Position numbers and translations under genes: made by a program. Shown piece by piece: positions 27,097 to 35,628 of a DNA stretch of 64,000 bases; within the stretch, counting starts at the first letter, position 1; each line of letters begins with the position of its first letter. Origin of the DNA: Chryseobacterium scophthalmum (GTDB lineage Bacteria > Bacteroidota > Bacteroidia > Flavobacteriales > Weeksellaceae); the NCBI RefSeq assembly GCF_900143185.1, contig NZ_FSRQ01000002.1, forward strand, positions 434,001 to 498,000. The letters are read 5' to 3'. The notes below the pieces were generated by a model. That model was not told the DNA's origin. It did no database searches and worked only from the letters and a program-made list of their open reading frames with translations.

Positions 27097-27111
27097 CTAA
27101 ATTTAATACAA

Positions 27112-27142
27112 AAGGAAGCACTTCAATTTGAAGTGCTTCCTT
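27112..27142. terminator. Bidirectional terminator between DUF3078 copy 2 and sufD
   Basis: Near-perfect palindrome aaggaagcacttcaa / ttgaagtgcttcctt (27112-27126 with 27128-27142) between two convergent genes. Confidence 0.8.
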
Positions 27143-27164
27143 GTTATATATGTTTTTTTTGAGT

Positions 27165-28472
27165 TTAAAACTCAATATTAACTTCCAGTTTTTCTGTCAA
27201 AAGCTTTGAAATTTTCTCCTTTAAAGGCTCGATGTCGATATTCTGCATTGCATCGTTTGCGAAAGCAAATAACAATAAAGCCTGAGCTTCTTTTTTAGAA
27301 ATTCCTCTTGCTCTCAAATAAAATAAAGCATCTTTATTCAGTTGTCCAACTGTACAACCGTGAGAACACTTCACGTCGTCTGCAAAGATCTCCAATTGAG
27401 GTTTTGTATCAATTGTAGCTCCTTCGCTTAAAAGAACGTTATTATTTTGCTGATAAGCATTGGTTTTTTGTGCCAATTTATCTACAAAAACTTTTCCGTT
27501 GAAAACTCCGTGAGATTTATCTTTAAAAATACCTTTATAATTCTGGTAACTTTCACAGTTTGGCTGATTGTGGTGAACAGCAGTGTGGTGATCTACCAAC
27601 TGATCTTTACCGATAATCGTGATTCCGTTCATGAAAGAATTGATATTCGATCCGTTTTGAATAAAATCTAAATTATTTCTAACGATTTTTCCGCCAAAAG
27701 AAAAAGTATTAACTGTCGTTAAACTGTCTCTTTCCTGTTTTGCAAAAGTATGATCTACCAAATAAGAAGTATCGTTGTCATTCTGCAATTTATGCCAATC
27801 TGCTTTTGCATTCGGTGATGTGAAAATTTCTGTCACAGAATTGGTGAAAACATACGTTTCATCAAAATTGTGGTGGCTTTCAATCACTTCAACTTTTGCT
27901 CCTTCTTCTACAATCAATAAATTTCTTGTGTTGTAAAATGTGTTTTCTTCCTGATTTTGAGAAAGATAAAAAACGTGAATTGGTTTTTCAATCACAACGT
28001 TTTTAGGTATCTTTAGGAAGAAACCATATTTGCAATACGCCTGGTTCAGATTAGTAAAAGCTAAATCTTTTGCTGCAATTGTATTGAAATAGGTATCGAA
28101 AACATCTTTATGATTTTCGTCATTCAAAGCGTAATTGAATGATAAAAACTCTGCGTTTTCAATAGAAATCTTAGAAAGCTCTTTGTGAAGCTGACCGTTT
28201 ACAAAAACAATCCAGTCAAAATTTTCTTCTCCAAAATGCAGCTCATCAAGCTGCTCTTTGGTGATGTTATGGCTTTCTTTCGGGAAAAAATTATAATCTT
28301 TCTCGATGATTTCTTTAATGTTGGTATATTTATATTCTTCGTCTTTCTTTGTAGGAAAACCAAGTTTAACAAATTTCCCTAATGCTTCAACTCTCGTTTC
28401 ATCTAAAAAACGGTGACGAAGGGTACTAAGAAATTCGCTGTGATTATTTAAAATTTGTTCGTTTAAACTCAT
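27165..28472 (-). CDS. sufD: Fe-S cluster assembly protein SufD
   Basis: 435 residues. SufD joins SufB and SufC in the scaffold that builds Fe-S clusters. The C-terminal half has the SufBD right-handed beta-helix signature: NGITIIGKDQLVDHHTAVHHNQPNCES, then KGIFKDKSHGVFNGKVFVDK, then KCSHGCTVGQLNKDALFYLRARG. The N-terminal part is variable, as is normal for SufD. It is the last gene of the sufB-sufC-sufD run. A 101-base gap to sufC contains a repeat-like fragment. Confidence 0.94.
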   Translation of the reverse strand: MSLNEQILNNHSEFLSTLRHRFLDETRVEALGKFVKLGFPTKKDEEYKYTNIKEIIEKDYNFFPKESHNITKEQLDELHFGEENFDWIVFVNGQLHKELSKISIENAEFLSFNYALNDENHKDVFDTYFNTIAAKDLAFTNLNQAYCKYGFFLKIPKNVVIEKPIHVFYLSQNQEENTFYNTRNLLIVEEGAKVEVIESHHNFDETYVFTNSVTEIFTSPNAKADWHKLQNDNDTSYLVDHTFAKQERDSLTTVNTFSFGGKIVRNNLDFIQNGSNINSFMNGITIIGKDQLVDHHTAVHHNQPNCESYQNYKGIFKDKSHGVFNGKVFVDKLAQKTNAYQQNNNVLLSEGATIDTKPQLEIFADDVKCSHGCTVGQLNKDALFYLRARGISKKEAQALLLFAFANDAMQNIDIEPLKEKISKLLTEKLEVNIEF

Positions 28473-28504
28473 TATTTGAACGTTTATTTTGTCGTCGTAA
28501 AAAG

Positions 28505-28528
28505 TTTAGATTCCTACAGAATGACAAA
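28505..28528. repeat. Fragment resembling the intergenic repeat at 29353-29424
   Basis: The run tttagattcctacagaatg, continued by acaaa, shares its 3' end cagaatgacaaa exactly with 29413-29424. It has the look of a truncated copy of the same family. Confidence 0.4.
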
Positions 28529-28573
28529 TATTGCGTTTAATTTTTAAATTTTTAAATGCTTTGAATCTTTAAA

Positions 28574-29317
28574 TTAATTAAGCAACCAGTCGTAACCTTT
28601 TGCTTCTAATTCTAATGCTAAAGATTTGTCGCCTGTTTTAATGATTTTTCCGTTCGCTAAAACGTGTACATAATCAGGCTGAATATAATTAAGCAATCTT
28701 TGATAGTGCGTAATCAAAAGAACTGCATTTCCTTCGTTTTTGAAAGTGTTTACACCATCTGCAACGATTCTTAATGCATCGATATCTAATCCTGAATCTG
28801 TCTCATCCAAAATAGCTAATTTAGGATTCAGCATCATCATCTGGAATATTTCGTTTCTTTTTTTCTCACCTCCCGAAAAACCTTCGTTCAATGATCTAGA
28901 AAGGAAATCTTTTTTAATACCTAATTTCTCAGAATTTTCACGAATCATTGCCAACATTTCTTTTGCAGGCATTTCTTCTAATCCGTTTGCTTTTCTGTTT
29001 TCATTTAAAGCTGCTTTAATGAAATTGGTCACAGAAACTCCAGGAATTTCTACAGGATACTGAAAAGAAAGGAAAATACCTTTGTGAGCTCTTTCTTCAG
29101 GAGCATCTTCGATGATGTTTTCACCATCAAATAAAATTTCACCTTCAGTAACTTCGTAATCTTCTTTCCCTGCAATTACAGAAGAAAGAGTAGATTTTCC
29201 GGCTCCGTTTGGTCCCATGATCGCATGAACTTCGCCCGGTTTTATTTCAAGATTGATACCTTTTAATATCTGTGCGCCATCTTCAATTCTGGCGTGTAAG
29301 TTTTTGATATTTAACAT
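28574..29317 (-). CDS. sufC: Fe-S cluster assembly ATPase SufC
   Basis: 247 residues, a full-length ABC ATPase that drives the SufBCD scaffold. Walker A is GPNGAGKST near residues 35-43, the signature [11 protein letters not shown] is in the middle, and Walker B is [12 protein letters not shown], followed by the switch His in [10 protein letters not shown]. The SufC-specific [13 protein letters not shown] segment is present. It lies between sufB and sufD, separated from sufB by 137 bases of mostly repeat-like sequence. Confidence 0.97.
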   Translation of the reverse strand: MLNIKNLHARIEDGAQILKGINLEIKPGEVHAIMGPNGAGKSTLSSVIAGKEDYEVTEGEILFDGENIIEDAPEERAHKGIFLSFQYPVEIPGVSVTNFIKAALNENRKANGLEEMPAKEMLAMIRENSEKLGIKKDFLSRSLNEGFSGGEKKRNEIFQMMMLNPKLAILDETDSGLDIDALRIVADGVNTFKNEGNAVLLITHYQRLLNYIQPDYVHVLANGKIIKTGDKSLALELEAKGYDWLLN

Positions 29318-29352
29318 TATATATGTTTAAAACTTTTTTATAATTTAATTTT

Positions 29353-29454
29353 TGTTATTTCGACGAAGGAGAAATCTTTTAATTGAGATTCTTCACTCCA
29401 TTTCATTTCGTTCAGAATGACAAAAAACGTGTCAGGCTGAGCGGAGCAGAAGTG
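29353..29454. repeat. Intergenic repeat-like element between sufC and sufB
   Basis: Two parts. Bases 29353-29424 form a long imperfect palindrome: 'ttatttcgacgaaggagaaatct' in pieces, then 'gagattcttcactccatttc' and 'ttcagaatgacaaa'. Bases 29429-29454 read gtgtcaggctgagcggagca.. and abut the sufB stop. I recognise both as sequences often scattered between genes in flavobacterial genomes, from memory and not from a search. Confidence 0.55.
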
Positions 29455-30903
29455 TTATCCAACAGAACCTTCCAAAGAAATCTCCAATAATTTCTGAGCT
29501 TCAATAGCAAATTCCATTGGAAGTTTATTTAAAACTTCTTTACTGAAACCATTTACAATTAAAGCAATTGCTCTTTCCGTATCGATACCTCTTTGGTTAC
29601 AGTAGAAAATCTGGTCTTCACCGATTTTTGAAGTTGTAGCTTCATGTTCTAACTGTGCAGTTGGATCTTTAATCTCGATGTAAGGGAAAGTGTGCGCTCC
29701 ACATTCGTTACCCATCAATAATGAGTCACATTGCGAGAAGTTTCTTGCTCCTTTTGCAGAAGGCATTACTTTTACCTGTCCTCTGTATGAGTTTTGAGAT
29801 TTTCCTGCAGAAATTCCTTTAGAAATAATCGTTGATTTTGTATTCTTTCCAATGTGGATCATCTTTGTACCGGTATCTGCATACTGATGATTGTTGGTTA
29901 CCGCAATAGAATAGAACTCACCGATTGAACCATCACCTTTTAAGATACAAGAAGGATATTTCCAAGTTACAGCAGAACCTGTTTCAACTTGCGTCCAAGA
30001 GATTTTTGCTTTATACTCACAAAGACCTCTTTTGGTTACGAAATTGAAAACTCCACCTTTTCCTTCTTCATTTCCTGGATACCAGTTTTGAACGGTAGAA
30101 TATTTAATTTCAGCATTATCCATTGCTATTAACTCTACAACGGCAGCGTGAAGCTGATTTTCATCTCTTGACGGAGCAGTACAACCTTCCAGATAAGAAA
30201 CATAACTTCCTTCATCTGCAATAACAAGTGTTCTTTCAAACTGGCCTGTTCCTGCCTGATTAATTCTGAAATAAGTTGAAAGTTCCATCGGACATCTTAC
30301 CCCTTTTGGAATATAGCAGAAACTTCCGTCAGAAAATACTGCGGAATTCAGTGCTGCATAAAAGTTATCTCCTCTTGGAACTACTTTTCCAAGGTATTTT
30401 CTTACCAAATCCGGGTGATTTTTGATTGCCTCAGAGATTGAGCAGAAGATAATTCCTTTCTCAGCCAATGTATCCTGAAATGTTGTTTTTACAGAAACAG
30501 AATCGATTACGATATCAACAGCAACACCCGAAAGTCTTTTCTGTTCTTCTATGTTGATTCCTAATTTTGCAAAAGTTGCCAATAATTCCGGGTCAACTTC
30601 ATCTAAGCTTTCCAATTCAGGCTTTGCTTTTGGCGCAGCATAATATTTTATTGCTTGAAAATCTGGTTTTTCGTATTTGATATTCGCCCAAGTAGGCTCA
30701 GCCATTTTCAACCAAATCTTAAATGATTCCAAACGCCATTCTGTCATCCATTCCGGCTCTTCTTTCTTCGCAGAAATTGCACGGACAATGTCTTCATTTA
30801 AACCAATTGGGAAATCTTCGTAGTCAATCTTGGTTTCCCAACCAAATTCATATTTTTTATTTTCTAAGTCGACTCTTAAATCGTCTTCAGTATATTTACT
30901 CAT
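29455..30903 (-). CDS. sufB: Fe-S cluster assembly protein SufB
   Basis: 482 residues, the typical SufB length. SufB accepts sulfur from SufS and carries the nascent cluster. Landmarks are [61 protein letters not shown], the core beta-helix with [20 protein letters not shown], and [23 protein letters not shown]. It follows the A-type carrier gene by 66 bases, so the two probably share a promoter. The stop codon touches an intergenic repeat. Confidence 0.97.
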   Translation of the reverse strand: MSKYTEDDLRVDLENKKYEFGWETKIDYEDFPIGLNEDIVRAISAKKEEPEWMTEWRLESFKIWLKMAEPTWANIKYEKPDFQAIKYYAAPKAKPELESLDEVDPELLATFAKLGINIEEQKRLSGVAVDIVIDSVSVKTTFQDTLAEKGIIFCSISEAIKNHPDLVRKYLGKVVPRGDNFYAALNSAVFSDGSFCYIPKGVRCPMELSTYFRINQAGTGQFERTLVIADEGSYVSYLEGCTAPSRDENQLHAAVVELIAMDNAEIKYSTVQNWYPGNEEGKGGVFNFVTKRGLCEYKAKISWTQVETGSAVTWKYPSCILKGDGSIGEFYSIAVTNNHQYADTGTKMIHIGKNTKSTIISKGISAGKSQNSYRGQVKVMPSAKGARNFSQCDSLLMGNECGAHTFPYIEIKDPTAQLEHEATTSKIGEDQIFYCNQRGIDTERAIALIVNGFSKEVLNKLPMEFAIEAQKLLEISLEGSVG

Positions 30904-30969
30904 TTTAATAGATTTTAGAAATTAGAAATAAGATTCAGATAGTTCCAAATCAATAGTTCCAATGTCTAA

Positions 30970-31299
30970 TTATAAGCTAAAACTCTCTCCACAACCACAC
31001 GTTCTGGATGCATTAGGATTATTAAAAATAAATCCTTTTCCATTTAAACCTCCGGAATATTCTAAAGTGGTACCTGCCAAGTAAAGTATAGATTTTTTTT
31101 CAACAACGATTTTTATTCCGTTATCTTCAAAAATCTGATCTGTTTCGTTTTGTTTATTGTCGAAACCTAACATATACTCCAGTCCTGAACATCCACCGCT
31201 TTTTACCCCAACTCTTATATAATCTTCAGCAGGGTTAAAGCCATCTTCTGTCATCAGTTGAATCGCTTTTACCTTTGCCTGATCTGAAACCTTTATCAT
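30970..31299 (-). CDS. A-type Fe-S carrier (HesB/IscA/SufA family)
   Basis: 109 residues. These carriers take a cluster from the scaffold to client proteins. The three conserved cysteines are present: GGCSGLEYML in the middle and TCGCGESF at the end. As the first gene of the suf run it most likely plays the SufA role. Sequence alone does not separate SufA from IscA or ErpA, so I leave the symbol empty. Confidence 0.9.
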   Translation of the reverse strand: MIKVSDQAKVKAIQLMTEDGFNPAEDYIRVGVKSGGCSGLEYMLGFDNKQNETDQIFEDNGIKIVVEKKSILYLAGTTLEYSGGLNGKGFIFNNPNASRTCGCGESFSL

Positions 31300-31327
31300 T
31301 GTATTAATTTAGAATGATTTAATCTTG

Positions 31328-31335
31328 CAAAAATA
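31328..31335 (-). promoter_or_regulatory. -7 element in front of the suf run
   Basis: TATTTTTG on the minus strand, a full TAnnTTTG match, 28 bases before the carrier-gene ATG at 31299. Confidence 0.45.
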
Positions 31336-31398
31336 CAAACAATAATCAGTAAATAAAAATCGACGTTTTTATTTTATCGATTTTTATCATCGATGCTT

Positions 31399-31406
31399 TA
31401 ACTTTG
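31399..31406 (+). promoter_or_regulatory. -7 element of the GLPGLI gene
   Basis: TAACTTTG, a full TAnnTTTG match, 38 bases before the ATG. No TTG at normal spacing. Confidence 0.4.
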
Positions 31407-31444
31407 ATGTGTATTTAAAATCAAAACTATAAATCAGGAAAATA

Positions 31445-32281
31445 ATGAAAAAATTGGGCATCCTTGCTGTAGCCTTACTTGCGCAGGTTACTTTCGCACA
31501 AACTAACAGATTTGTTTATCAGGTAACCTCAAAACCAGATATCAATAATAAAAGTGATATTAAAACTGAAAATGCTTATTTAGACATTTCAGCAGAAAAA
31601 TCAATGTTCTATTCTGAGAATAGAATTAAAAGAGATTCTGTAATGAAAGCCAACTTTCAAAGTGGGGGAGCGAGAGGTTTTAACAGAGAACAAATGGATG
31701 GTTTGAGAACGAATATTAATTATTCAATCGAAAAAAATAAAAAAGATCAGAAAATTATTTACAAAGATCGTTTGGGAAGAGATCAATATTCTTACGAAGA
31801 AGATAGACCTCTGAACTGGAAAATTTTATCTGAAACCACAAAAATTGGTGATTATAAAGTACAAAAGGCTGAAACGGATTTTGGCGGAAGAAAATGGACG
31901 GCATGGTTTACCACAGATCTTCCTTATCAGGATGGACCTTATAAATTCAGCGGGCTTCCCGGTTTGGTTGTAAAAGCGGAAGATTCTACCGGAGATTATT
32001 CTTTCGATTTAATGAAAAACTATAAGATTTCTGACTTTCCTGAAATGGTTACATTTGGAAACGTTATGAAAGTAAAAAGAACGGATTATGTAAAACAACA
32101 GGAAAAATATAAAACTGATCCGGCGTCTTTTATGAATAGCCAACGTGGAGGCGGAGGAATTTCTGCTCCAATGAGAATTGGCGGCGGTGGAAATCAAAAT
32201 CCTGCAGATATGAGAAAGCGAATGGAAGAAAGAGCAAAAGAAGAGGCGAAGCGAAATAGTAATCCTATCGAGCTAAAATAA
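31445..32281 (+). CDS. GLPGLI family exported protein
   Basis: 278 residues with a clear signal peptide (MKKLGILAVALLAQVTFAQ). The defining motif of this Bacteroidota family appears as YKFSGLPGLVVKAED near residues 167-181. Upstream is the usual strand-rich region with ETTKIGDYKVQKAETDFGGRKWTAWFT. The C-terminal 55 residues are Gly- and Arg/Glu-rich (RGGGG, RIGGGGNQN, MRKRMEERAKEEAKRN), so probably disordered. Function unknown. Single gene ending in a strong bidirectional terminator. Confidence 0.88.
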   Translation: MKKLGILAVALLAQVTFAQTNRFVYQVTSKPDINNKSDIKTENAYLDISAEKSMFYSENRIKRDSVMKANFQSGGARGFNREQMDGLRTNINYSIEKNKKDQKIIYKDRLGRDQYSYEEDRPLNWKILSETTKIGDYKVQKAETDFGGRKWTAWFTTDLPYQDGPYKFSGLPGLVVKAEDSTGDYSFDLMKNYKISDFPEMVTFGNVMKVKRTDYVKQQEKYKTDPASFMNSQRGGGGISAPMRIGGGGNQNPADMRKRMEERAKEEAKRNSNPIELK

Positions 32282-32289
32282 AATAAAAC

Positions 32290-32325
32290 AAAAAGGTCTG
32301 AAGAAATTTCTTCAGACCTTTTTTT
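32290..32325. terminator. Bidirectional terminator
   Basis: 17-bp perfect stem aaaaaggtctgaagaaa / tttcttcagaccttttt (32290-32306 with 32307-32323) between convergent genes; the right arm reaches the stop codon of the metallopeptidase gene. Confidence 0.85.
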
Positions 32326-33184
32326 ATCTTAAAAGTTGACTAAAAGTGTCTCCCTGTTTGATGTCTCCGGAATTATATCCTTTCATAAACCATTCTTTAC
32401 GTTGTGCTGATGAACCGTGGGTAAAGCTTTCCTGATTTACATAACCTTGTGATCTTTTTTGGATATTATCATCACCAACTGCTTCTGCAGCATTGAGTGC
32501 TGATTCTAAATCTCCAGGCTCTATAAATGATTTTTCTCTGTCACCCGTAACTCTAGACCAAAGTCCGGCATAAAAATCTGCCTGAAGTTCTGTTGCTACA
32601 GAAATCTGATTAAGTTGTGCTTCAGAATATTTTCCGCTACGTCTTGCTTTATCGGTTTCATTTAAAGTTCCTAAAAGATTTTGTACGTGATGTCCCATTT
32701 CGTGTGCGAGAACATAAGCTACAGTGAATTGGGTTACTTTTGCTCCAAATTTCTCTTGTAGCTCATTAAAGAAACTCATATCCATATAAACAGACTGATC
32801 TGTCGGACAATAAAACGGCCCCATTGCAGATTGTGCTAATCCACATCCGGAATCTGTATTGCTTCTGAATAAAACGACTCTTGCCGGTCGATATTGAAGG
32901 CCATTTTCTGCGAAAACTTTAGTCCAGGTTTCTTCGTTTTCGGCGGTAATCATTTCGATCATCTCACCAATTTTTTTGTCAGCTTCTGTAAGCTCTCTTT
33001 GCTCAGTCTGCGCACCAGTATTTGAAACTCCTGAAGAAAGAATTGCAGAAGGATCACCACCTAAGAAAAATACAATAGCAGCAATAATTATTGTGCCTAA
33101 TCCGCCGCCAACAATTGCGCCTCCGCTACCGCCTGAAGCACGTCTGTCGTCTACATTTGTACTTCGGTCTTCAGTCCATTTCAT
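32324..33184 (-). CDS. YpfJ/KPN_02809 family neutral zinc metallopeptidase
   Basis: 286 residues. An N-terminal soluble stretch (MKWTEDRSTNVDDRRASGG) precedes a Gly-rich membrane segment (31-42), so the catalytic part should face the periplasm. The zinc motif is HEMGHH at 161-166, with a downstream ELQADFYAGLWS that supplies the third ligand. SGCGLAQSAMGPFYCP carries two Cys typical of the family. Substrates are not known. It is divergent from the lipoprotein/ATP-grasp cassette with overlapping promoters. Confidence 0.92.
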   Translation of the reverse strand: MKWTEDRSTNVDDRRASGGSGGAIVGGGLGTIIIAAIVFFLGGDPSAILSSGVSNTGAQTEQRELTEADKKIGEMIEMITAENEETWTKVFAENGLQYRPARVVLFRSNTDSGCGLAQSAMGPFYCPTDQSVYMDMSFFNELQEKFGAKVTQFTVAYVLAHEMGHHVQNLLGTLNETDKARRSGKYSEAQLNQISVATELQADFYAGLWSRVTGDREKSFIEPGDLESALNAAEAVGDDNIQKRSQGYVNQESFTHGSSAQRKEWFMKGYNSGDIKQGDTFSQLLR

Positions 33185-33203
33185 ATTAAAATAATTTTAA
33201 GAG

Positions 33204-33236
33204 TAAAGTTAAAATTTTAAATAATATTTTTGTCAA
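33204..33236 (-). promoter_or_regulatory. Promoter of the metallopeptidase gene
   Basis: Minus strand: TTG (33236-33234), 22-base spacer, TAACTTTA (33211-33204), one mismatch to consensus. It overlaps the divergent plus-strand promoter. Confidence 0.45.
33225..33232 (+). promoter_or_regulatory. -7 element of the lipoprotein/ATP-grasp cassette
   Basis: TATTTTTG, a full TAnnTTTG match 18 bases before the GTG at 33251. Its last TTG (33230-33232) could be mistaken for a start codon. Confidence 0.5.
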
Positions 33237-33250
33237 AAATTACAATTAAA

Positions 33251-33577
33251 GTGAGAAAAATTCAAATTGCTCTTTTGTTTTTTAGTTTAATGGGTATTAC
33301 TGCCTGTAACGACAGTGAATCCAAAGAAGATGAAGTAAAAGATATTGATAAAAAATCGGCAATCGAAACCGAGCTTTCTGTGCAGCACATCGATACTGCA
33401 GATGTTTTAATAACAAAACATAAGATCTGGAAAAATAATAAACTCTTTAAAGAAATTATAAAAAGAGATACTATTCCGAGTTTGGGAGATACATTGCAGA
33501 CCGTAGAAGATGAGGCCGGAAATGAGCATAACGCTAAAGTGAAAAAAGATTACGAATTTTATATAACCGTTCAGTAA
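33251..33577 (+). CDS. Small lipoprotein of unknown function
   Basis: 108 residues from a GTG start. The in-frame TTG seven codons upstream lies inside the -7 promoter element and would also lengthen the signal. The signal (RKIQIALLFFSLMGITAC) ends in a good lipobox. The mature part is short, acidic and Lys-rich (DSESKEDEVKDIDKKSAIETE) with a few strands. Its stop overlaps the next ATG by one base, so it belongs to the same cassette. No family recognised. Confidence 0.65.
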   Translation: MRKIQIALLFFSLMGITACNDSESKEDEVKDIDKKSAIETELSVQHIDTADVLITKHKIWKNNKLFKEIIKRDTIPSLGDTLQTVEDEAGNEHNAKVKKDYEFYITVQ

Positions 33578-33909
33578 TGAAAAAGTCTAGTTCTATAAAA
33601 TTACTTTTCGTCACAGGAATTCTTGCTTCCTGTTCTCAGGAAAAGCCAAAAAATCACTGGGATAAAGAGAAAAAGGTTTACATGAGATCAGATACTACTG
33701 CATCTTATTCCAGATCGCATGGTTTTATGACTGGTTTTTTGTTGTACCATGCATTCCGACCTTATGGAGCATACAGCAATGGTGCTTATCAAAAAGCGGG
33801 ATATTACAGCGATGCCATCAGTACAAAATCTAATATAGGAAGAAGCACTTATAAAGGAAATGTAGTAAGAGGAGGATTAGGAAAAAGTGGTTTCAGAGCA
33901 TCATCTTAG
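33577..33909 (+). CDS. Small lipoprotein, possibly YgiB-like
   Basis: 110 residues. The signal ends in GILASCSQ, a lipobox with Cys19. The mature part is rich in Tyr, Ser and Gly (SHGFMTGFLLYHAFRPYGAYSNG). It ends in VVRGGLGKSGFRASS, which recalls the C-terminal RGGxGxS pattern of YgiB/DUF1190 lipoproteins of enterobacteria. The match is short and the call rests mainly on position: ygiB stands before ygiC, and here an ATP-grasp ligase of the YgiC type follows after 5 bases. Confidence 0.6.
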   Translation: MKKSSSIKLLFVTGILASCSQEKPKNHWDKEKKVYMRSDTTASYSRSHGFMTGFLLYHAFRPYGAYSNGAYQKAGYYSDAISTKSNIGRSTYKGNVVRGGLGKSGFRASS

Positions 33910-33914
33910 ATATT

Positions 33915-35075
33915 ATGAAAAGAATACAATCGCAATTCCGAAAAAATTGGGAACATAAACTTGAAAACCTTGGTTTTGGCTATCATTCTTTGGAAGGTCT
34001 TTACTGGGATGAAAGTCATTACTACGAATTTTCATCAGATGAAATCAACAAAATAGAAAACGCTACGACCGAATTGTGGCAGATGTGTCTTCAGGCTGTA
34101 GATTATATTATTGAAAAAAATCTTTGGGACAAATTTAATATCCCCGAATCTTTTAGAAATTATATTATTACAAGTTGGGAAGAAGATCATCCTTCTATCT
34201 ACGGGAGATTTGATTTTGGTTTTGATGGTGAAAACCTGAAGCTTCTCGAGTTCAATGCAGATACGCCGACTTCTTTATACGAAGCGTCGGTCATTCAGTG
34301 GTATTGGCTGCAGGAAATGTTTCCATACAAAGATCAGTTCAATTCTATTCACGAAAAATTGGTTGATTATTGGACGTATCTTAAAAAATACATGAATCCG
34401 CATTATATTTATTTTGCTTCATTAACGAATATTGAAGACGTAACCAATGTGGAGTATTTACGGGACTGTGCTACACAAGCAGGTTTTGAAACAGAATTTA
34501 TTCCTATCCAAGATATTGGTTGGGCAGAAGATATTGAAGAATTCCTTGCCGGAGACAAAACCATTATGGAATATATTTTTAAATTATATCCTTACGAATG
34601 GATCCTGGAAGATGGTTTTGGCGAGAAATTAATCCGTAATAATTTCAGATCTCAGTGGATGGAACCTGCCTGGAAAGTTCTTCTTTCCTCAAAAGCTATT
34701 TTGCCGATTCTTTGGGAACTATTTCCTAATCATCCGTATTTGCTGGAATGTTATTTTGAACCAAAACATTTGACAGACTTCGTTAAAAAACCCATCTATT
34801 CCAGAGAAGGAGCTAATGTAAGTTTATTTAAAAATAATGTTGCGATAGAAGAAAATAGCGGTGATTACGGCAAAGAAGGTTTTATTTACCAGCAATTATT
34901 TGAGCTTCCCAATTTCAATGGAAATTATCCTGTCATCGGAAGTTGGGTAATCGGGCAAGAATCTGGCGGAATTGGGATCCGAGAAAGTGTACATTTGATC
35001 ACTAATAACCAGAGTAGGTTTATCCCTCATTTGATAGATTCAAACAAAATTTACATGCAAGAAAAGGAGCTGTAA
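33915..35075 (+). CDS. Glutathionylspermidine synthase-like ATP-grasp ligase (YgiC/YjfC type)
   Basis: 386 residues, the length of YgiC rather than of full bifunctional GspS (about 620), so only the synthetase half is present and the amidase domain is missing. Diagnostic stretches are YGRFDFGFDGENLKLLEFNADTP (with ExNADT lining the active site), LYPYEWILEDGFG, KPIYSREGANVSLF and IGSWVIGQESGGIGIRES. Family members use ATP to join a carboxylate to an amine. The substrate of the short forms is not established. It is the last gene of the cassette with two lipoproteins; a terminator hairpin overlaps its stop codon. Confidence 0.88.
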   Translation: MKRIQSQFRKNWEHKLENLGFGYHSLEGLYWDESHYYEFSSDEINKIENATTELWQMCLQAVDYIIEKNLWDKFNIPESFRNYIITSWEEDHPSIYGRFDFGFDGENLKLLEFNADTPTSLYEASVIQWYWLQEMFPYKDQFNSIHEKLVDYWTYLKKYMNPHYIYFASLTNIEDVTNVEYLRDCATQAGFETEFIPIQDIGWAEDIEEFLAGDKTIMEYIFKLYPYEWILEDGFGEKLIRNNFRSQWMEPAWKVLLSSKAILPILWELFPNHPYLLECYFEPKHLTDFVKKPIYSREGANVSLFKNNVAIEENSGDYGKEGFIYQQLFELPNFNGNYPVIGSWVIGQESGGIGIRESVHLITNNQSRFIPHLIDSNKIYMQEKEL

Positions 35076-35091
35076 AAAGCTCCTTTTTTTA
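35062..35091 (+). terminator. Terminator overlapping the end of the ATP-grasp gene
   Basis: aaaggagct / agctccttt stem (35064-35072 with 35079-35087), loop containing the stop codon TAA, then a T run. Confidence 0.75.
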
Positions 35092-35109
35092 TTTCAATAG
35101 ATTCAGATT

Positions 35110-35625
35110 TTAATTTCCGAAACCGATATTTCCTTTTTTATCAGAAAGATTTCTTTTAAAATTGATCATACTTAAAGCCGTAACTGCTGCTTCAACACCT
35201 TTATTTCCTAGATCACCCCCGCTTCTTGCGATTGATTGCTCTTTGGTATCATCTGTCAAAACACAGAAAATAGTTGGAGTGTCGGTTAAAATATTACAGT
35301 CTTTAATTCCTTGTGCCACTGCATCACAAACGAAATCAAAATGTGGAGTTTCTCCTCTGATAACGCATCCGATTGCAATTACTGCATCAAACTTTCGTTC
35401 TTTGCAAAGCTGCATGCTTGCATAATTTAATTCAAAAGCTCCCGGAACGGAAAACTGTTTTATATTTTCAGCTTTTACGCCTTCTTTTTCAAGAATTTCT
35501 AAAGCTGCATCGCGTAGATTGTATGTTACAAAGTCATTCCACTCAGAAAAAACAATGCCGATAGAAAAATCTTCGGCATTGGTTATATTAAGTGGCTTGT
35601 AATCTGAAAGATTAACTGTTGCCAT
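35110..35625 (-). CDS. ribH: 6,7-dimethyl-8-ribityllumazine synthase
   Basis: 171 residues. It condenses the ribityl-pyrimidine with 3,4-dihydroxybutanone phosphate, the step before riboflavin synthase. Active-site blocks are FSEWND near 26-31, SVPGAFELNYA, IGCVIRGETPHFDFV (catalytic His in PHFD) and the final GGDLGNKGVEAA. It starts 3 bases after the stop of the TPR gene, so they share a transcript. No other riboflavin gene lies nearby. Confidence 0.96.
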   Translation of the reverse strand: MATVNLSDYKPLNITNAEDFSIGIVFSEWNDFVTYNLRDAALEILEKEGVKAENIKQFSVPGAFELNYASMQLCKERKFDAVIAIGCVIRGETPHFDFVCDAVAQGIKDCNILTDTPTIFCVLTDDTKEQSIARSGGDLGNKGVEAAVTALSMINFKRNLSDKKGNIGFGN

Positions 35626-35628
35626 GTT

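Noticed and set aside
33230..33232. TTG as start of the small lipoprotein
   Set aside because: It is the end of the -7 promoter element; GTG at 33251 gives a proper lipoprotein signal.
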